Assembly: GCA_027682205.1 (NCBI GenBank)
Contig: JAQDAD010000005.1
Coordinates: 1 to 64,000, forward strand
Direction: 5' to 3'
Source: Streptococcaceae bacterium AF54-32pH5A
GTDB taxonomy: Bacteria; Bacillota; Bacilli; Lactobacillales; Streptococcaceae
Length of the DNA stretch: 64,000 nucleotides
Shown: positions 54,056 to 63,149 of the stretch, piece by piece
How the letters are laid out: each line of letters starts with the position of its first letter
Position numbering within the stretch: position 1 is the stretch's first letter
The notes under the pieces: generated by a model
The model's input: the letters and a program-made list of their open reading frames with translations, nothing else
Told to the model about the DNA's origin: nothing
The model's database searches: none
Position numbers and translations under genes: made by a program

Positions 54056-54688
54056 TTAGGAAACAATGTCATCTAGCTTTGTTAAAAAGGCTTGTGTTTT
54101 TGCCTCAATATCTTCTGCCTGCATCAAATCACGTACGACAGCTACTCCAGCTATACCCGTGCCGATAAGTTGGTCAATATTCTCTGACGTCAGGCCTCCG
54201 ATAGCAACTACTGGAATGGCGACCGTTTGGCAAATTGTTTTCAAGGTTGAAATCAGAGTGATAGGAGCATTTTCTTTGGTCGTAGTCGGGAAAATGGCTC
54301 CTGTCCCCAAGTAATCCGCACCCGATGTTTCTGCTTCGAGAGCTCTTTTAACTGTTTTAGCAGTGACACCGAGGATCTTTTCAGGACCCAAGACTTTGCG
54401 GGCAACCGAAACGGGTAGTTCATCGTCGCCAATATGCAAACCTGCAGCATCGACTGCTAGACAAACATCCAAACGATCATCGATAATCAAGGGGACCTGA
54501 TAGGCATCTGTAATTTCCTTGACTTGTTTTGCCAGTTGATAGTATTGATTGGTGGTGAGATTTTTTTCTCGTAGTTGGATGATGGTAACACCTGAACGGC
54601 AGGCTGTCTCAACTTTTTCAAGAAAGCTTTCCAAGGAATCTTGGTAGCGATTGGTTACTAGATACAGTTTAAGTACTTTTCTATTCAT
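54056..54688 (-). CDS. thiE: Thiamin phosphate synthase
   Basis: 210 residues, TIM barrel. LYLVTNR at strand 1, [45 protein letters not shown] and [12 protein letters not shown] cover the diphosphate and thiazole-phosphate sites. It joins HMP-PP and thiazole phosphate. It is the last gene of the thi operon and overlaps thiM by 8 bp. Confidence 0.96.
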   Translation of the reverse strand: MNRKVLKLYLVTNRYQDSLESFLEKVETACRSGVTIIQLREKNLTTNQYYQLAKQVKEITDAYQVPLIIDDRLDVCLAVDAAGLHIGDDELPVSVARKVLGPEKILGVTAKTVKRALEAETSGADYLGTGAIFPTTTKENAPITLISTLKTICQTVAIPVVAIGGLTSENIDQLIGTGIAGVAVVRDLMQAEDIEAKTQAFLTKLDDIVS

Positions 54689-55484
54689 AAAAGTCTCCTT
54701 TGATGGCTTCTAGCCAATTTTCGTCTCTTCTTAGGAGAGAGAGTTGATTGAGAACTTGGTAACGAAAATCTTCCAATCCCATTCCTTGAACAAATATTTT
54801 CTCAGCAGAGATATTGAGATAAGAGACCGCTAGGCAAGAAGCTTCAAAGGCAGTCCTTCCTTGGCTGAGAAAAACGGCTGTCAAGGCACCAACCAAGTCT
54901 CCTGTCCCTGTTATCCAGTCCAATTCTGCACAGCCATTCCTCAATACAGCAACTTGATTTTCTGAAACGATGAGGTCCTTGGGACCCGTGACTAAGAATG
55001 ACATACCAGGATAAAGCTGACACCAGTCCTTCAAGGCTTGAAGCAGATCCTCAGTTTCTTGATCTTTAGCACTAGCATCGACCCCAACTCCGTGGTGCTT
55101 TAAACCAACAAGACTCCGTATTTCCGACATATTTCCTTTAAGGACCGTGGGCTTGTATTCTAAAAGATCTCTAACTAAGGTCTTACGAATGGGAGATGTT
55201 GCTAGGCCAACCGCATCTACTACCATTGGGAGACAAGCTTGAGCTGCATAAGTAGCTGCCAGACGGATTGCTTTTTCCTTCTCAGCTGACAAATGCCCCA
55301 AATTGATGAAGAGAGCCTGACTTTGCTTAGTAAAATCAAGGACCTCACGGGAATCATCTGCCATAACAGGTTTGCATCCCAGAGCCAAAATGCCATTGGC
55401 CAGCATCTCGCAGGAAATCTCATTGGTGATGCAGTGAATTAAGGAGCTAGAGCTCAGAGGGAAAGGATTTGTCAATTTCTGCAT
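54681..55484 (-). CDS. thiM: Hydroxyethylthiazole kinase
   Basis: 267 residues. Ribokinase-like: [22 protein letters not shown] near the start, [24 protein letters not shown] and the catalytic [15 protein letters not shown] at about 190. It phosphorylates salvaged thiazole. It overlaps thiE by 8 bp and thiW by one base. Confidence 0.95.
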   Translation of the reverse strand: MQKLTNPFPLSSSSLIHCITNEISCEMLANGILALGCKPVMADDSREVLDFTKQSQALFINLGHLSAEKEKAIRLAATYAAQACLPMVVDAVGLATSPIRKTLVRDLLEYKPTVLKGNMSEIRSLVGLKHHGVGVDASAKDQETEDLLQALKDWCQLYPGMSFLVTGPKDLIVSENQVAVLRNGCAELDWITGTGDLVGALTAVFLSQGRTAFEASCLAVSYLNISAEKIFVQGMGLEDFRYQVLNQLSLLRRDENWLEAIKGDFYE

Positions 55485-56008
55485 CAGTCTATCCTTTCTC
55501 CAAAGAAATATCCTTGCACTTTTTTAAAGAATTCCTGCTTGATTAAAAATCGAAAAGCGAGAAAAGCAATGGCTGTGCCAATCAAGGTCGCTCCGAAAAA
55601 TCGCGGAGTATAGATAAACCAACTGAGCTTGGCCGCAGATCCCGTAAAGAGAACCATGACAGGATAGGAAACAATGGATCCGATAATCCCTGTTCCCAAA
55701 ATCTCTCCTAGGGCAGAATAGTGAAATTTTCGACCGTACTTATAAAAAAGACCTGCGAGAAGGGCTCCAAAAGTAGCTCCTGTTAGGGCCAAGGGCGGAA
55801 TGCCTTGAGTAGACATACGGATAAAGGCTGTGACTGTAGCCATGACCAAGGCATAAACAGGCCCCATCAAGATTCCTGCAAGAATATTGACTACACTAGA
55901 CATTGGTGCCATTCCTTCAATTCGAAAGATGGGTGTAAGAACTACGTCAAGGGCAATCATCATGGATAAAATGGTTAATTTGTGAACTTGAAGTTGGTGG
56001 TTTCTCAT
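55484..56008 (-). CDS. thiW: ThiW, predicted thiazole transport component
   Basis: 174 residues with about five membrane helices, including [25 protein letters not shown] in outline at the start and [17 protein letters not shown]. ThiW proteins are ECF-type substrate-binding membrane subunits under TPP riboswitch control, thought to bring in hydroxyethylthiazole. The neighbour thiM would phosphorylate it. Confidence 0.92.
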   Translation of the reverse strand: MRNHQLQVHKLTILSMMIALDVVLTPIFRIEGMAPMSSVVNILAGILMGPVYALVMATVTAFIRMSTQGIPPLALTGATFGALLAGLFYKYGRKFHYSALGEILGTGIIGSIVSYPVMVLFTGSAAKLSWFIYTPRFFGATLIGTAIAFLAFRFLIKQEFFKKVQGYFFGERID

Positions 56009-56011
56009 TTT

Positions 56012-56704
56012 CTATTTCTTCTCTTTTTCTAAGGACTGCAAATCACTCGTCCATGTTTGGTGTTGGTAAGCCATTTCCCAAAACTTGGCTTCCATGTGGA
56101 CACTGCGGTGGAAGGCCTCTAGCATTTTTTGTTTGTCCGTCTCGTCGCTTTCTCGATAGAGCTGATTGACCAGCGCTTCTTCCTCTTTAATCTGCTGTTC
56201 TAATTCATCGGTGATATAGGTTTCAATCCACTGTTGATAAAGAGGATTCGGGGATGGTTTGCGATTAAGCGCCTTGCCAAAATCATGGTATAACCAAGGA
56301 CATGGGAGCAAACTAGCAAAAGCAATGCCTAGGTTTGGCTCTGCAAATTGCCGATAAATATGAGAAATGTAATGATAACAAGTTGGAGCAATCGGTTGCT
56401 CATCCATTTCCTGGTCACTGATCCCTAATTCCTTGAAAAATTGTTGGCGGATAAACAACTCACCCTCCACTAGACTCTGGGCATTTTGTTTCAAGAGTCT
56501 TTTCATCTTCTGGTTTGAAGTCTTATCAGCCAAGAGGTGATAGGCTTCTGAAAAAGACTTCAGATAATAAGCATCCTGAATTAGGTAATAGCGAAAAATC
56601 GCAGGTTCTAAATTTCCCTCTTGTAACTGTAGAACAAAGGGATGCTGAAAGGAAGCCTGCCAAGCTTCCCTGGATAATTCCATCGCAATATCTGTAAATT
56701 CCAT
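56012..56704 (-). CDS. tenA: TenA-type thiaminase II / aminopyrimidine aminohydrolase
   Basis: 230 residues, all-helical. FQHPFVLQLQEGNLEPAIFRYYLIQDAYYL in outline near the N-terminus, SFSEAYHLL, a Cys at about position 135-140 (SLLPCPWLYHDFG) as catalytic nucleophile, and C-terminal FHRSVHMEAKFWEMAY are typical. It recycles pyrimidine from degraded thiamin. It sits between thiW and the ECF genes, with a 3-bp gap to thiW. Confidence 0.94.
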   Translation of the reverse strand: MEFTDIAMELSREAWQASFQHPFVLQLQEGNLEPAIFRYYLIQDAYYLKSFSEAYHLLADKTSNQKMKRLLKQNAQSLVEGELFIRQQFFKELGISDQEMDEQPIAPTCYHYISHIYRQFAEPNLGIAFASLLPCPWLYHDFGKALNRKPSPNPLYQQWIETYITDELEQQIKEEEALVNQLYRESDETDKQKMLEAFHRSVHMEAKFWEMAYQHQTWTSDLQSLEKEKK

Positions 56705-56714
56705 AATAACTCCT

Positions 56715-57365
56715 TTATAAAAATAAACTGGTTTGAAGCAATAAAAAGAAAAGTAGGAAGATCAATTTTGTCCTCTGAGAAATATAAAAAGTCCGGTAGT
56801 CATTCTCCAACTGTGCATGTTCGTCATATCCGTGCGCAGATAAAGCTCTCAGGTAAAGATGGCGCCACCTAAAAACCGTCATCAGAACCTTACTGTAAAT
56901 CAAGGGCGACCAAACATGCAGTTTTTGACCACGCAGTAAGCACGCTTCCTTGAGAGACTTGATTTCCTGCTGAATGAGGGGAAAGGCATTGAATACCACA
57001 ATTAAGGCATAGGCCCAAGAACGCGATAGCCCCTTTTGAGCCAAGTACAAGAGGAGCTCTTTTAGGGAAATACTGGAAACAAAGACAAGACCGATACAAA
57101 CCGTCACAAAAGCTCTTGTTCCAAGTATCACTGCCTGCGAAGCATCCCCATGTAACTGTACTGCCCAATAGTTGGCCAAAGATGGTAAAATGGCGAGCAA
57201 GAGCATCCAAGCCAACATTTTAAATCGACGATAATAGAGCATAAAGAGGATGCAAAATGCGACTACCGAAAGATTCAGAGCAATCGAAGGAATGAAGGAT
57301 GTTTCCAAGGATAAAATTAGAAAGAAGAGACTGATAACCGGTGTCTGGGTTGCTACTTTGATCAT
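56715..57365 (-). CDS. ECF transporter T component (EcfT-like) of the thiamin/HMP uptake system
   Basis: 216 residues with about five hydrophobic segments and the cytoplasmic coupling region SLKEACLLRG...ALSAHGYDEHAQ containing Ala-x-Arg/Gly motifs used to contact the ATPase. It is the CbiQ/YkoC-type subunit. It ends 1 bp from the ATPase gene start context and belongs with the adjoining ATPase and YkoE-like S component. Confidence 0.9.
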   Translation of the reverse strand: MIKVATQTPVISLFFLILSLETSFIPSIALNLSVVAFCILFMLYYRRFKMLAWMLLLAILPSLANYWAVQLHGDASQAVILGTRAFVTVCIGLVFVSSISLKELLLYLAQKGLSRSWAYALIVVFNAFPLIQQEIKSLKEACLLRGQKLHVWSPLIYSKVLMTVFRWRHLYLRALSAHGYDEHAQLENDYRTFYISQRTKLIFLLFFLLLQTSLFL

Positions 57366-57366
57366 A

Positions 57367-58752
57367 CTACCTCACCTCCCCTAGAGCATCATTGTTCAGA
57401 GATGGGAGAGGTTTGCTGATGGTCACTTCTTGAAGATGACTGAGCCCCTCACTAGTCATCTCAATCCAATAATCGACCACAGAGACCAAGGGATCTAAAC
57501 GATGGCTAATGATCAAAAAACTTCTTCCTAGATTTCTGTCCTCCAACATCCACTGACAAAAATAATGGCAAGCTCTATCATCCAAACCAGCAAATGGCTC
57601 ATCTAGCAAGATCACAGAAGCCTTGCTGGTCAAGATGGTCAATAGCTGAAGAATCTTTTGCTGGCCACCACTTAATTGATAGGGACTCTTATCAAGTGCC
57701 TGCTCCAGATTAAAATATCGTAAAGCTTGGAGAATCCGCTGATTTCTTTCAGTGTCTGAGCTATCTAATTGCAGTTCCTCTCGCAGACTGACTCGGATAA
57801 ACTGCTTCTCAGCTTCCTGAACAACACCCGTTAGGTCACGGTACAAACTCTTTTTCTTTTTCAGGACTTTCCCCTTCCAAGTAATGAGCCCCTTATACTT
57901 TTGAAATTGAAGAATAGAGCGAAAGAGGGTTGATTTCCCGACACCATTGTCACCCAAGATACAGGAAATTCCTTGGTAGATAGTAAAATCAGCAATCGAA
58001 AAGAGGGGGCGTTTACCCAGCTCACAAGTCACACGATCCATATGGAATAGTTCTGGACTAGAAGCAACTTCCTTTGAAGAAACCTGTGTCAGCTCAGAGA
58101 TAGGGATTTGAAACACTTCCCTTAGCTGTCCGTCTCTTAGCTCAACCATATGGTCGATATAGGCTTCATAGTCCGTTAAATCATGGTCGCACAGGATGAC
58201 TGTCTTCCCATCAAGGGCCAACTCTTTTAGAATCTCCAATATCTCTATCCTGCTCTTGCGGTCAATGGAAGCGAAGGGCTCATCCAAGAGATAGACCCTA
58301 GGATTCATAGCGAAGAGGACAGCCAGCGCTGCCTTTTGCTTTTCCCCACCTGACAAGTGATGGATGGGACGGTGCAAGATTGCCTCGCAACGACATTGCT
58401 GGACCACCTCAGCTATTTTAGAATCAATCTCTTGAAGGGGATGGCCGATATTCTCCAAGGTAAAAATCAGCTCCTCAAACAAGTTCTCCATGGTAAATTG
58501 ATGATTGGGATTTTGAAAGAGAATGCCAACCGTCTGGACACGTTCGACAATAGAAAGCTGACTGACCTCACTACCATCTATCAAGACTTGGCCACTATAG
58601 GGAAGAGAACTAACTTGGGCAATGACTTGAAAGAGGCTGGATTTTCCTGAACCACTGCTCCCAACTAACAAGGTAAAGGCTTGCGCATGAAAAGTAAAAT
58701 CAATCGGCTCTGAGAAGATTGGGGACTGAATCTCCCGTAATTCCAGGCCCAT
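57367..58752 (-). CDS. Dual ATP-binding subunit of an ECF (YkoD-like) transporter
   Basis: 461 residues with two ABC ATPase domains in tandem. Domain 1 (about 1-225): Walker A GSSGSGKSS, signature LSGGEKQKAALAV, Walker B VYLLDEPFAS. Domain 2 (about 240-450): Walker A GDNGVGKST, signature LSGGQQKILQL, Walker B VILLDEPFAG. It energises vitamin-precursor uptake with the T and S subunits on either side. It abuts the S component gene without a gap (58752/58753). Confidence 0.94.
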   Translation of the reverse strand: MGLELREIQSPIFSEPIDFTFHAQAFTLLVGSSGSGKSSLFQVIAQVSSLPYSGQVLIDGSEVSQLSIVERVQTVGILFQNPNHQFTMENLFEELIFTLENIGHPLQEIDSKIAEVVQQCRCEAILHRPIHHLSGGEKQKAALAVLFAMNPRVYLLDEPFASIDRKSRIEILEILKELALDGKTVILCDHDLTDYEAYIDHMVELRDGQLREVFQIPISELTQVSSKEVASSPELFHMDRVTCELGKRPLFSIADFTIYQGISCILGDNGVGKSTLFRSILQFQKYKGLITWKGKVLKKKKSLYRDLTGVVQEAEKQFIRVSLREELQLDSSDTERNQRILQALRYFNLEQALDKSPYQLSGGQQKILQLLTILTSKASVILLDEPFAGLDDRACHYFCQWMLEDRNLGRSFLIISHRLDPLVSVVDYWIEMTSEGLSHLQEVTISKPLPSLNNDALGEVR

Positions 58753-59313
58753 CTATGCCTTTCCTCCAACCGCAAACTGATGATAGAGTTTGACAATGGC
58801 ACGAACCAAGATGGTACAGAAGAAATAAACAGAAATAAAACGCACCACCAGCAAGGAAAGGACAAAAGGAAGGGAAAAGGCATAGTAACCTAATTTAATG
58901 TATTCATAGACAAAGCTAAAAAGGGTAATCCCAATACTATTAGCAGTTAGAGAGAGCCAACTTTCATAACGATTCTTGGTTACAAGAAAGCCAAATTCAC
59001 TTCCCAAACCTTGAACCAAACCAGACAAAAGGGCACCTAGACCGAATTGGCTACCATAAAGGACTTCAGCAAGCGCAGCAAGCACTTCTCCAATCGTTGC
59101 ACTTCCGACTCTTGGAACAAAGATAGCAGCAATGGGCGCAGCCATACACCAGAGACCAAAGAGGATTTCATTGGCAAAGGCCTGCAAGCCAAGAGGGGCC
59201 AAGATCAGGGTGAGGATATCAAACAGATAGCCTGAACCAACAAAAACGCCACCAAAAAAGATAGACAAGAAAGCAAGCAAGATAACATCTTTTAACTGCC
59301 ATTTTTTCAACAT
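58753..59313 (-). CDS. YkoE-like S component of an ECF transporter (HMP/thiamin)
   Basis: 186 residues from ATG 59313 (AAAGGAG 6 nt upstream), shorter than the longest frame, whose extra codons cover the ribosome site. About five to six membrane helices: DVILLAFLSIFFGGVFVGSGY first, and GSEFGFLVTKNRYESWLSL in the middle. In YkoEDC systems this protein binds hydroxymethylpyrimidine or thiamin. It is the first gene of the long thi operon, directly after the TPP riboswitch and its terminator. Confidence 0.92.
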   Translation of the reverse strand: MLKKWQLKDVILLAFLSIFFGGVFVGSGYLFDILTLILAPLGLQAFANEILFGLWCMAAPIAAIFVPRVGSATIGEVLAALAEVLYGSQFGLGALLSGLVQGLGSEFGFLVTKNRYESWLSLTANSIGITLFSFVYEYIKLGYYAFSLPFVLSLLVVRFISVYFFCTILVRAIVKLYHQFAVGGKA

Positions 59314-59400
59314 AAAAAACTCCTTTTTTAAAGAAAAGTGGGCCATTCAAGGTGAGCTACCAAAGGGCTTGACGGCAAGCCTATCCTCTTTTGATAAACA

Positions 59401-59436
59401 AAAAAACTCCAATTACAAACGAGAATTAGAGTTTAC
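59401..59436 (-). terminator. Riboswitch-linked terminator before the ykoE-like gene
   Basis: On the minus strand AAACTC-x-AATT pairs with AATT-x-GAGTTT and is followed by a T7 run; it sits between the TPP aptamer and the first gene and is the likely expression platform. Confidence 0.75.
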
Positions 59437-59468
59437 CTTACAAGATTAGACAGTTCTTTTCGACATAC

Positions 59469-59552
59469 GAAAAAAACCTTTTCACATTTCCCTTCGCCAG
59501 TATTAACTGTATCAGGTTCAATGGGTATCATCTCAGCCTAAAGCACCCCAAA
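59469..59552 (-). ncRNA. TPP riboswitch upstream of the thi uptake/salvage operon
   Basis: Minus strand carries GGGGTGCTTTAGGCTGAGA, ACCCATTGAACCTGATACAG and TTAATACTGGCGAAGGGAA, an excellent match to the THI element. Confidence 0.95.
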
Positions 59553-59578
59553 TGTCTTTATTATTTAATTACTGGACC

Positions 59579-59584
59579 AGTATA
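59579..59584 (-). promoter_or_regulatory. Promoter of the thi operon
   Basis: TTTTTTGC-TATACT on the minus strand, 27 nt before the aptamer (extended -10, weak -35). Confidence 0.65.
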
Positions 59585-59670
59585 GCAAAAAATGAAAGCC
59601 CTAGCAAGATATTTGACTGGAAAATATATTTATATAGTTTCTGATAACGATTTAATCTTTCTATACACGA

Positions 59671-59697
59671 ATAAAAACCTCCACATAATGTGGAGGC
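59671..59697 (-). terminator. Terminator after lctO
   Basis: Eight-bp stem CCTCCACA / TGTGGAGG with 3-nt loop, followed on the minus strand by TTTTTAT. Confidence 0.85.
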
Positions 59698-59708
59698 AAT
59701 CTGTTTTA

Positions 59709-60845
59709 TCAATACAATTTTAAGTCACGTGGGTCAACTGGAAAGGTTGGATTGTAAGGATTGTGACGAAGTTTGAAGTGTTTGACATCTTCAATAGTCT
59801 GAGTTCCAGACAATTGCATGACTGTCTTCAATTCTGCATTCAAGTGTTCAAAGACTTGACGCACACCAACGCTACCACCAAGTGCCAAGCCATAAATTAC
59901 AGGGCGTCCAATAGCTACCAAGTCTGCCCCTGAAGCCAAGGCTTTAAAGACGTGTTGACCACGACGAACACCTGAGTCAAAGACAATTGGTACACGTTTA
60001 TCAACTGCTTCAGCGACTTCTTGAAGCGAGTCAAAGGCAGCTGGTCCACCGTCGATTTGGCGACCACCGTGGTTGGTTACCCAGATACCAGAAGCACCTG
60101 CGGCAAGAGAGCGCTCAACGTCCTCACGGCATTGTGGCCCCTTGACATAAACAGGAAGACCTGAGTATGTAGCGATAAATTCTACATCACGTGGAGACAA
60201 GCGTTGTTTAGCTGATTTGTATACAAAGTCCATTGATTTACCAGCACCTTCTGGCAGGTATTCCTCAACAATCGGCATGCCAACTGGGAAGACAAAACCA
60301 TTGCGTTTGTCCACCTCACGGTTGCCCCCTACAGTTGCATCTGCCGTCAAAACAATCGCTTTATAACCTTCAGCCTTCACTCGGTCCATGATATGGCGGT
60401 TGATCCCGTCATCTTTACTAAAGTAAAATTGGAACCAATGAGGTGTCCCTTGAAGGGCTTCCGAAATTTCTGGAAGGTCTACAGTAGAGTAAGAGCTAGT
60501 TGTGTAAAGAGAACCAAACTCATGCACACCACGCGCAGTAGCTACTTCCCCCTGTTCATTTGCTAATTTATGAGCCGCAACAGGCGCCATAATAATTGGT
60601 GAAGACAATTTTTCACCTGCAAATTCAATCTCTGTACTTGGATTTTCAACATCACAAAGAGTATGCGGAACGATGAGCTTGTGGTTAAAGGCGCGGATAT
60701 TTTCCCGTAAAGTGAAAGTATCTTCCGCTCCACTGGCGATATAGCCAAATGCTGCTTTAGGAATAACTTGTTGCGCCATTGGCTCCAAATCATAGGTATT
60801 GATGAAATCTACAGGTCCTTCTGCATTGCTTGTTTTGTATGACAT
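59709..60845 (-). CDS. lctO: L-lactate oxidase
   Basis: 378 residues. FMN-dependent alpha-hydroxy-acid oxidase: SSPIIMAPVAAHKLAN (flavin contacts), KAIVLTADATVGG, catalytic His in WVTNHGGRQIDGGPA (about 264) and VFDSGVRRG. It turns lactate and oxygen into pyruvate and hydrogen peroxide, feeding SpxB. A cre-type site lies 18 nt upstream. It is monocistronic with its own terminator. Confidence 0.96.
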   Translation of the reverse strand: MSYKTSNAEGPVDFINTYDLEPMAQQVIPKAAFGYIASGAEDTFTLRENIRAFNHKLIVPHTLCDVENPSTEIEFAGEKLSSPIIMAPVAAHKLANEQGEVATARGVHEFGSLYTTSSYSTVDLPEISEALQGTPHWFQFYFSKDDGINRHIMDRVKAEGYKAIVLTADATVGGNREVDKRNGFVFPVGMPIVEEYLPEGAGKSMDFVYKSAKQRLSPRDVEFIATYSGLPVYVKGPQCREDVERSLAAGASGIWVTNHGGRQIDGGPAAFDSLQEVAEAVDKRVPIVFDSGVRRGQHVFKALASGADLVAIGRPVIYGLALGGSVGVRQVFEHLNAELKTVMQLSGTQTIEDVKHFKLRHNPYNPTFPVDPRDLKLY

Positions 60846-60863
60846 AAAGTGTCCTCCTTATTA

Positions 60864-60877
60864 AGTAAGCGTTTACT
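60864..60877 (-). promoter_or_regulatory. cre-type site upstream of lctO
   Basis: AGTAAACGCTTACT on the minus strand, a near-perfect palindrome fitting the CcpA consensus, about 19 nt before the start codon. Confidence 0.65.
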
Positions 60878-61016
60878 TTTTTCTTACATAAATATCTTAA
60901 TCCTTTTTCAGATTCCTTTCAAAAATTTTGTCTGGAAATTTCAACTCATAGCCATGATAAATTTTTTCTATCATTGTGATAAAAAATTCATATTATCCAA
61001 ACATGCCCTTTAGTGC

Positions 61017-61022
61017 TACAAT
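61017..61022 (+). promoter_or_regulatory. Promoter of the amino-acid ABC operon
   Basis: GTGC-TACAAT on the plus strand about 33 nt upstream of the first start; extended -10 with weak -35. Confidence 0.6.
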
Positions 61023-61054
61023 AACTATATTATTCCTAGATGGGAGGTTCTATT

Positions 61055-61735
61055 TTGGATTGGTCCATTGTTGAACAATATTTACCACTCTATCAAAAGG
61101 CATTCTTTCTGACCTTGCATATTGCAGTTTGGGGAATTTTGGGTTCTTTTCTTGTTGGTCTAATCGTTAGTATCATCCGGCATTATCGCGTTCCTATCTT
61201 TTCACAGTTAGCAACAGCCTATATAGAATTGTCACGAAATACGCCCCTTTTGATTCAGCTCTTCTTCCTCTATTTCGGGCTTCCCCGAATAGGGATTGTC
61301 CTGTCTTCGGAAGTCTGTGCCACTATGGGACTGGTCTTTTTAGGGGGTTCCTATATGGCAGAATCTTTCCGAAGTGGGCTGGAAGCTGTCAGTCAAACCC
61401 AGCATGAAATTGGTCTAGCCATCGGTTTGACACCTGTACAGGTCTTTCGCTATGTGGTTCTACCACAAGCAACAGCGGTTGCTCTACCGTCTTTTAGTGC
61501 CAATGTCATTTTCCTCATCAAGGAAACCTCTGTTTTCTCAGCAGTGGCTTTGGCTGACCTCATGTACGTCGCCAAAGACTTGATTGGACTATATTATGAG
61601 ACAGATATTGCGCTAGCTATGCTGGTAGTTGCTTATCTGATTATGCTATTGCCCATCTCACTGGTCTTTAGCTGGATAGAAAGGAGGCTCCGCCATGCAG
61701 GATTCGGGAATGCAAGTACTCTTTCAGGGAAATAA
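61055..61735 (+). CDS. Amino-acid ABC transporter permease 1
   Basis: 226 residues starting at TTG 61055 (MDWSIVEQYLPLYQ), since GGGAGG lies 7 nt ahead; the ATG five codons upstream precedes that ribosome site. HisM/GlnP-type permease with about five helices and the EAA loop EIGLAIGLTPVQVFRYVVLPQA in outline. SRNTPLLIQLFF is the family signature. The end overlaps the second permease by 41 bp. Confidence 0.92.
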   Translation: MDWSIVEQYLPLYQKAFFLTLHIAVWGILGSFLVGLIVSIIRHYRVPIFSQLATAYIELSRNTPLLIQLFFLYFGLPRIGIVLSSEVCATMGLVFLGGSYMAESFRSGLEAVSQTQHEIGLAIGLTPVQVFRYVVLPQATAVALPSFSANVIFLIKETSVFSAVALADLMYVAKDLIGLYYETDIALAMLVVAYLIMLLPISLVFSWIERRLRHAGFGNASTLSGK

Positions 61736-62372
61736 TCTCCTGCGGATCTTACAAGGGCTGGGTGTCACGATTGGAATTTCCATTCTCTCCGTCCTTCTAT
61801 CTATGATTTTCGGAACAATCATGGGAATCATCATGACCTCCCATTCTAGAGTTATTCGTTTTTTAACACGTTTTTATCTGGAATTTATCCGTATCATGCC
61901 CCAACTGGTACTACTTTTTATCGTATACTTTGGATTGGCTCGAAACTTTAATATCAATATCTCAGGTGAGACTTCGGCTATTATCGTTTTTACCCTCTGG
62001 GGTACAGCTGAAATGGGAGACTTGGTACGTGGAGCCATCACTTCCCTCCCTAAACATCAGTTTGAAAGCGGACAGGCGCTAGGCTTGACAAACTTCCAAC
62101 TTTACTATCACATCATCATCCCACAGGTCTTGAGAAGACTACTACCACAAGCCATCAATCTTGTCACTCGGATGATCAAAACGACTTCCTTGGTTGTCTT
62201 GATTGGGGTTGTTGAAGTTACCAAGGTTGGGCAACAAATCATTGATAGCAATCGCCTGACCATCCCAACTGCTTCCTTTTGGATTTATGGAACTATTCTG
62301 ATCTTGTATTTTGCGGTCTGCTTTCCTATTTCCAAACTATCTAGTCACTTAGAAAAACATTGGAGGAATTAA
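61695..62372 (+). CDS. Amino-acid ABC transporter permease 2
   Basis: 225 residues. HisQ/GlnP-like with about five helices, FIRIMPQLVLLFIVYFGLA and the EAA loop ESGQALGLTNFQLYYHIIIPQ in outline. It pairs with the first permease to form a heterodimeric channel. It touches the ATPase gene (62372/62373). Confidence 0.93.
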   Translation: MQDSGMQVLFQGNNLLRILQGLGVTIGISILSVLLSMIFGTIMGIIMTSHSRVIRFLTRFYLEFIRIMPQLVLLFIVYFGLARNFNINISGETSAIIVFTLWGTAEMGDLVRGAITSLPKHQFESGQALGLTNFQLYYHIIIPQVLRRLLPQAINLVTRMIKTTSLVVLIGVVEVTKVGQQIIDSNRLTIPTASFWIYGTILILYFAVCFPISKLSSHLEKHWRN

Positions 62373-63131
62373 ATGTCTGAAACTATTTTAGAAATAAAGG
62401 AACTAAAAAAATCCTTTGGAGACAATCCTATCCTCCAAGGACTCTCTCTAGATATCAAAAAGGGGGAAGTTGTTGTCATCCTAGGACCCTCTGGATGCGG
62501 GAAAAGTACCCTTCTCCGTTGCCTCAATGGCCTAGAAACAATACAGGGGGGAGATATTCTTCTGGACGGACAATCTATTATTGGCAATCAGAAAAACTTT
62601 CACCTAGTTCGCCAAAAAATCGGTATGGTCTTTCAAAGTTATGAACTCTTTCCTCACCTAGATGTCCTTCAAAACCTCATCCTAGGACCTATCAAGGCTC
62701 AGGGGAGAGACAAAAAAGAAGTCACTGAAGAAGCTCTGAAATTACTGGAGCGAGTCGGCCTTTTAGATAAAAAACATAGCTTTGCTCGCCAATTATCTGG
62801 TGGACAGAAACAACGAGTTGCAATTGTCCGTGCCCTTCTCATGCATCCAGAAATTATCCTCTTTGACGAGGTGACTGCTTCACTGGATCCAGAAATGGTG
62901 CGTGAAGTCCTCGAACTGATTAATGACTTGGCACAAGAAGGGCGCACCATGATTCTGGTAACCCACGAAATGCAGTTTGCCCAAGCCATTGCGGATCGGA
63001 TAATCTTTCTCGACCAAGGGAAAATCGCTGAAGAAGGAACGGCTCAAGACTTCTTTACCAACCCACAAACCAAACGAGCACAGGAATTTTTAAACGTCTT
63101 TGACTTTAGCCAGTTTGGCTCATATCTATAA
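62373..63131 (+). CDS. Amino-acid ABC transporter ATP-binding protein
   Basis: 252 residues. Walker A GPSGCGKST, Q-loop VFQSYELFPHL, signature LSGGQKQRVAIVRAL, Walker B IILFDEVTASLDP (Glu replaced by Glu-Val order: DEVTAS), and the switch His in VTHEMQFA. GlnQ/HisP class, driving polar amino-acid uptake. Confidence 0.95.
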   Translation: MSETILEIKELKKSFGDNPILQGLSLDIKKGEVVVILGPSGCGKSTLLRCLNGLETIQGGDILLDGQSIIGNQKNFHLVRQKIGMVFQSYELFPHLDVLQNLILGPIKAQGRDKKEVTEEALKLLERVGLLDKKHSFARQLSGGQKQRVAIVRALLMHPEIILFDEVTASLDPEMVREVLELINDLAQEGRTMILVTHEMQFAQAIADRIIFLDQGKIAEEGTAQDFFTNPQTKRAQEFLNVFDFSQFGSYL

Positions 63132-63149
63132 TAAATAAAGGAGATTATT

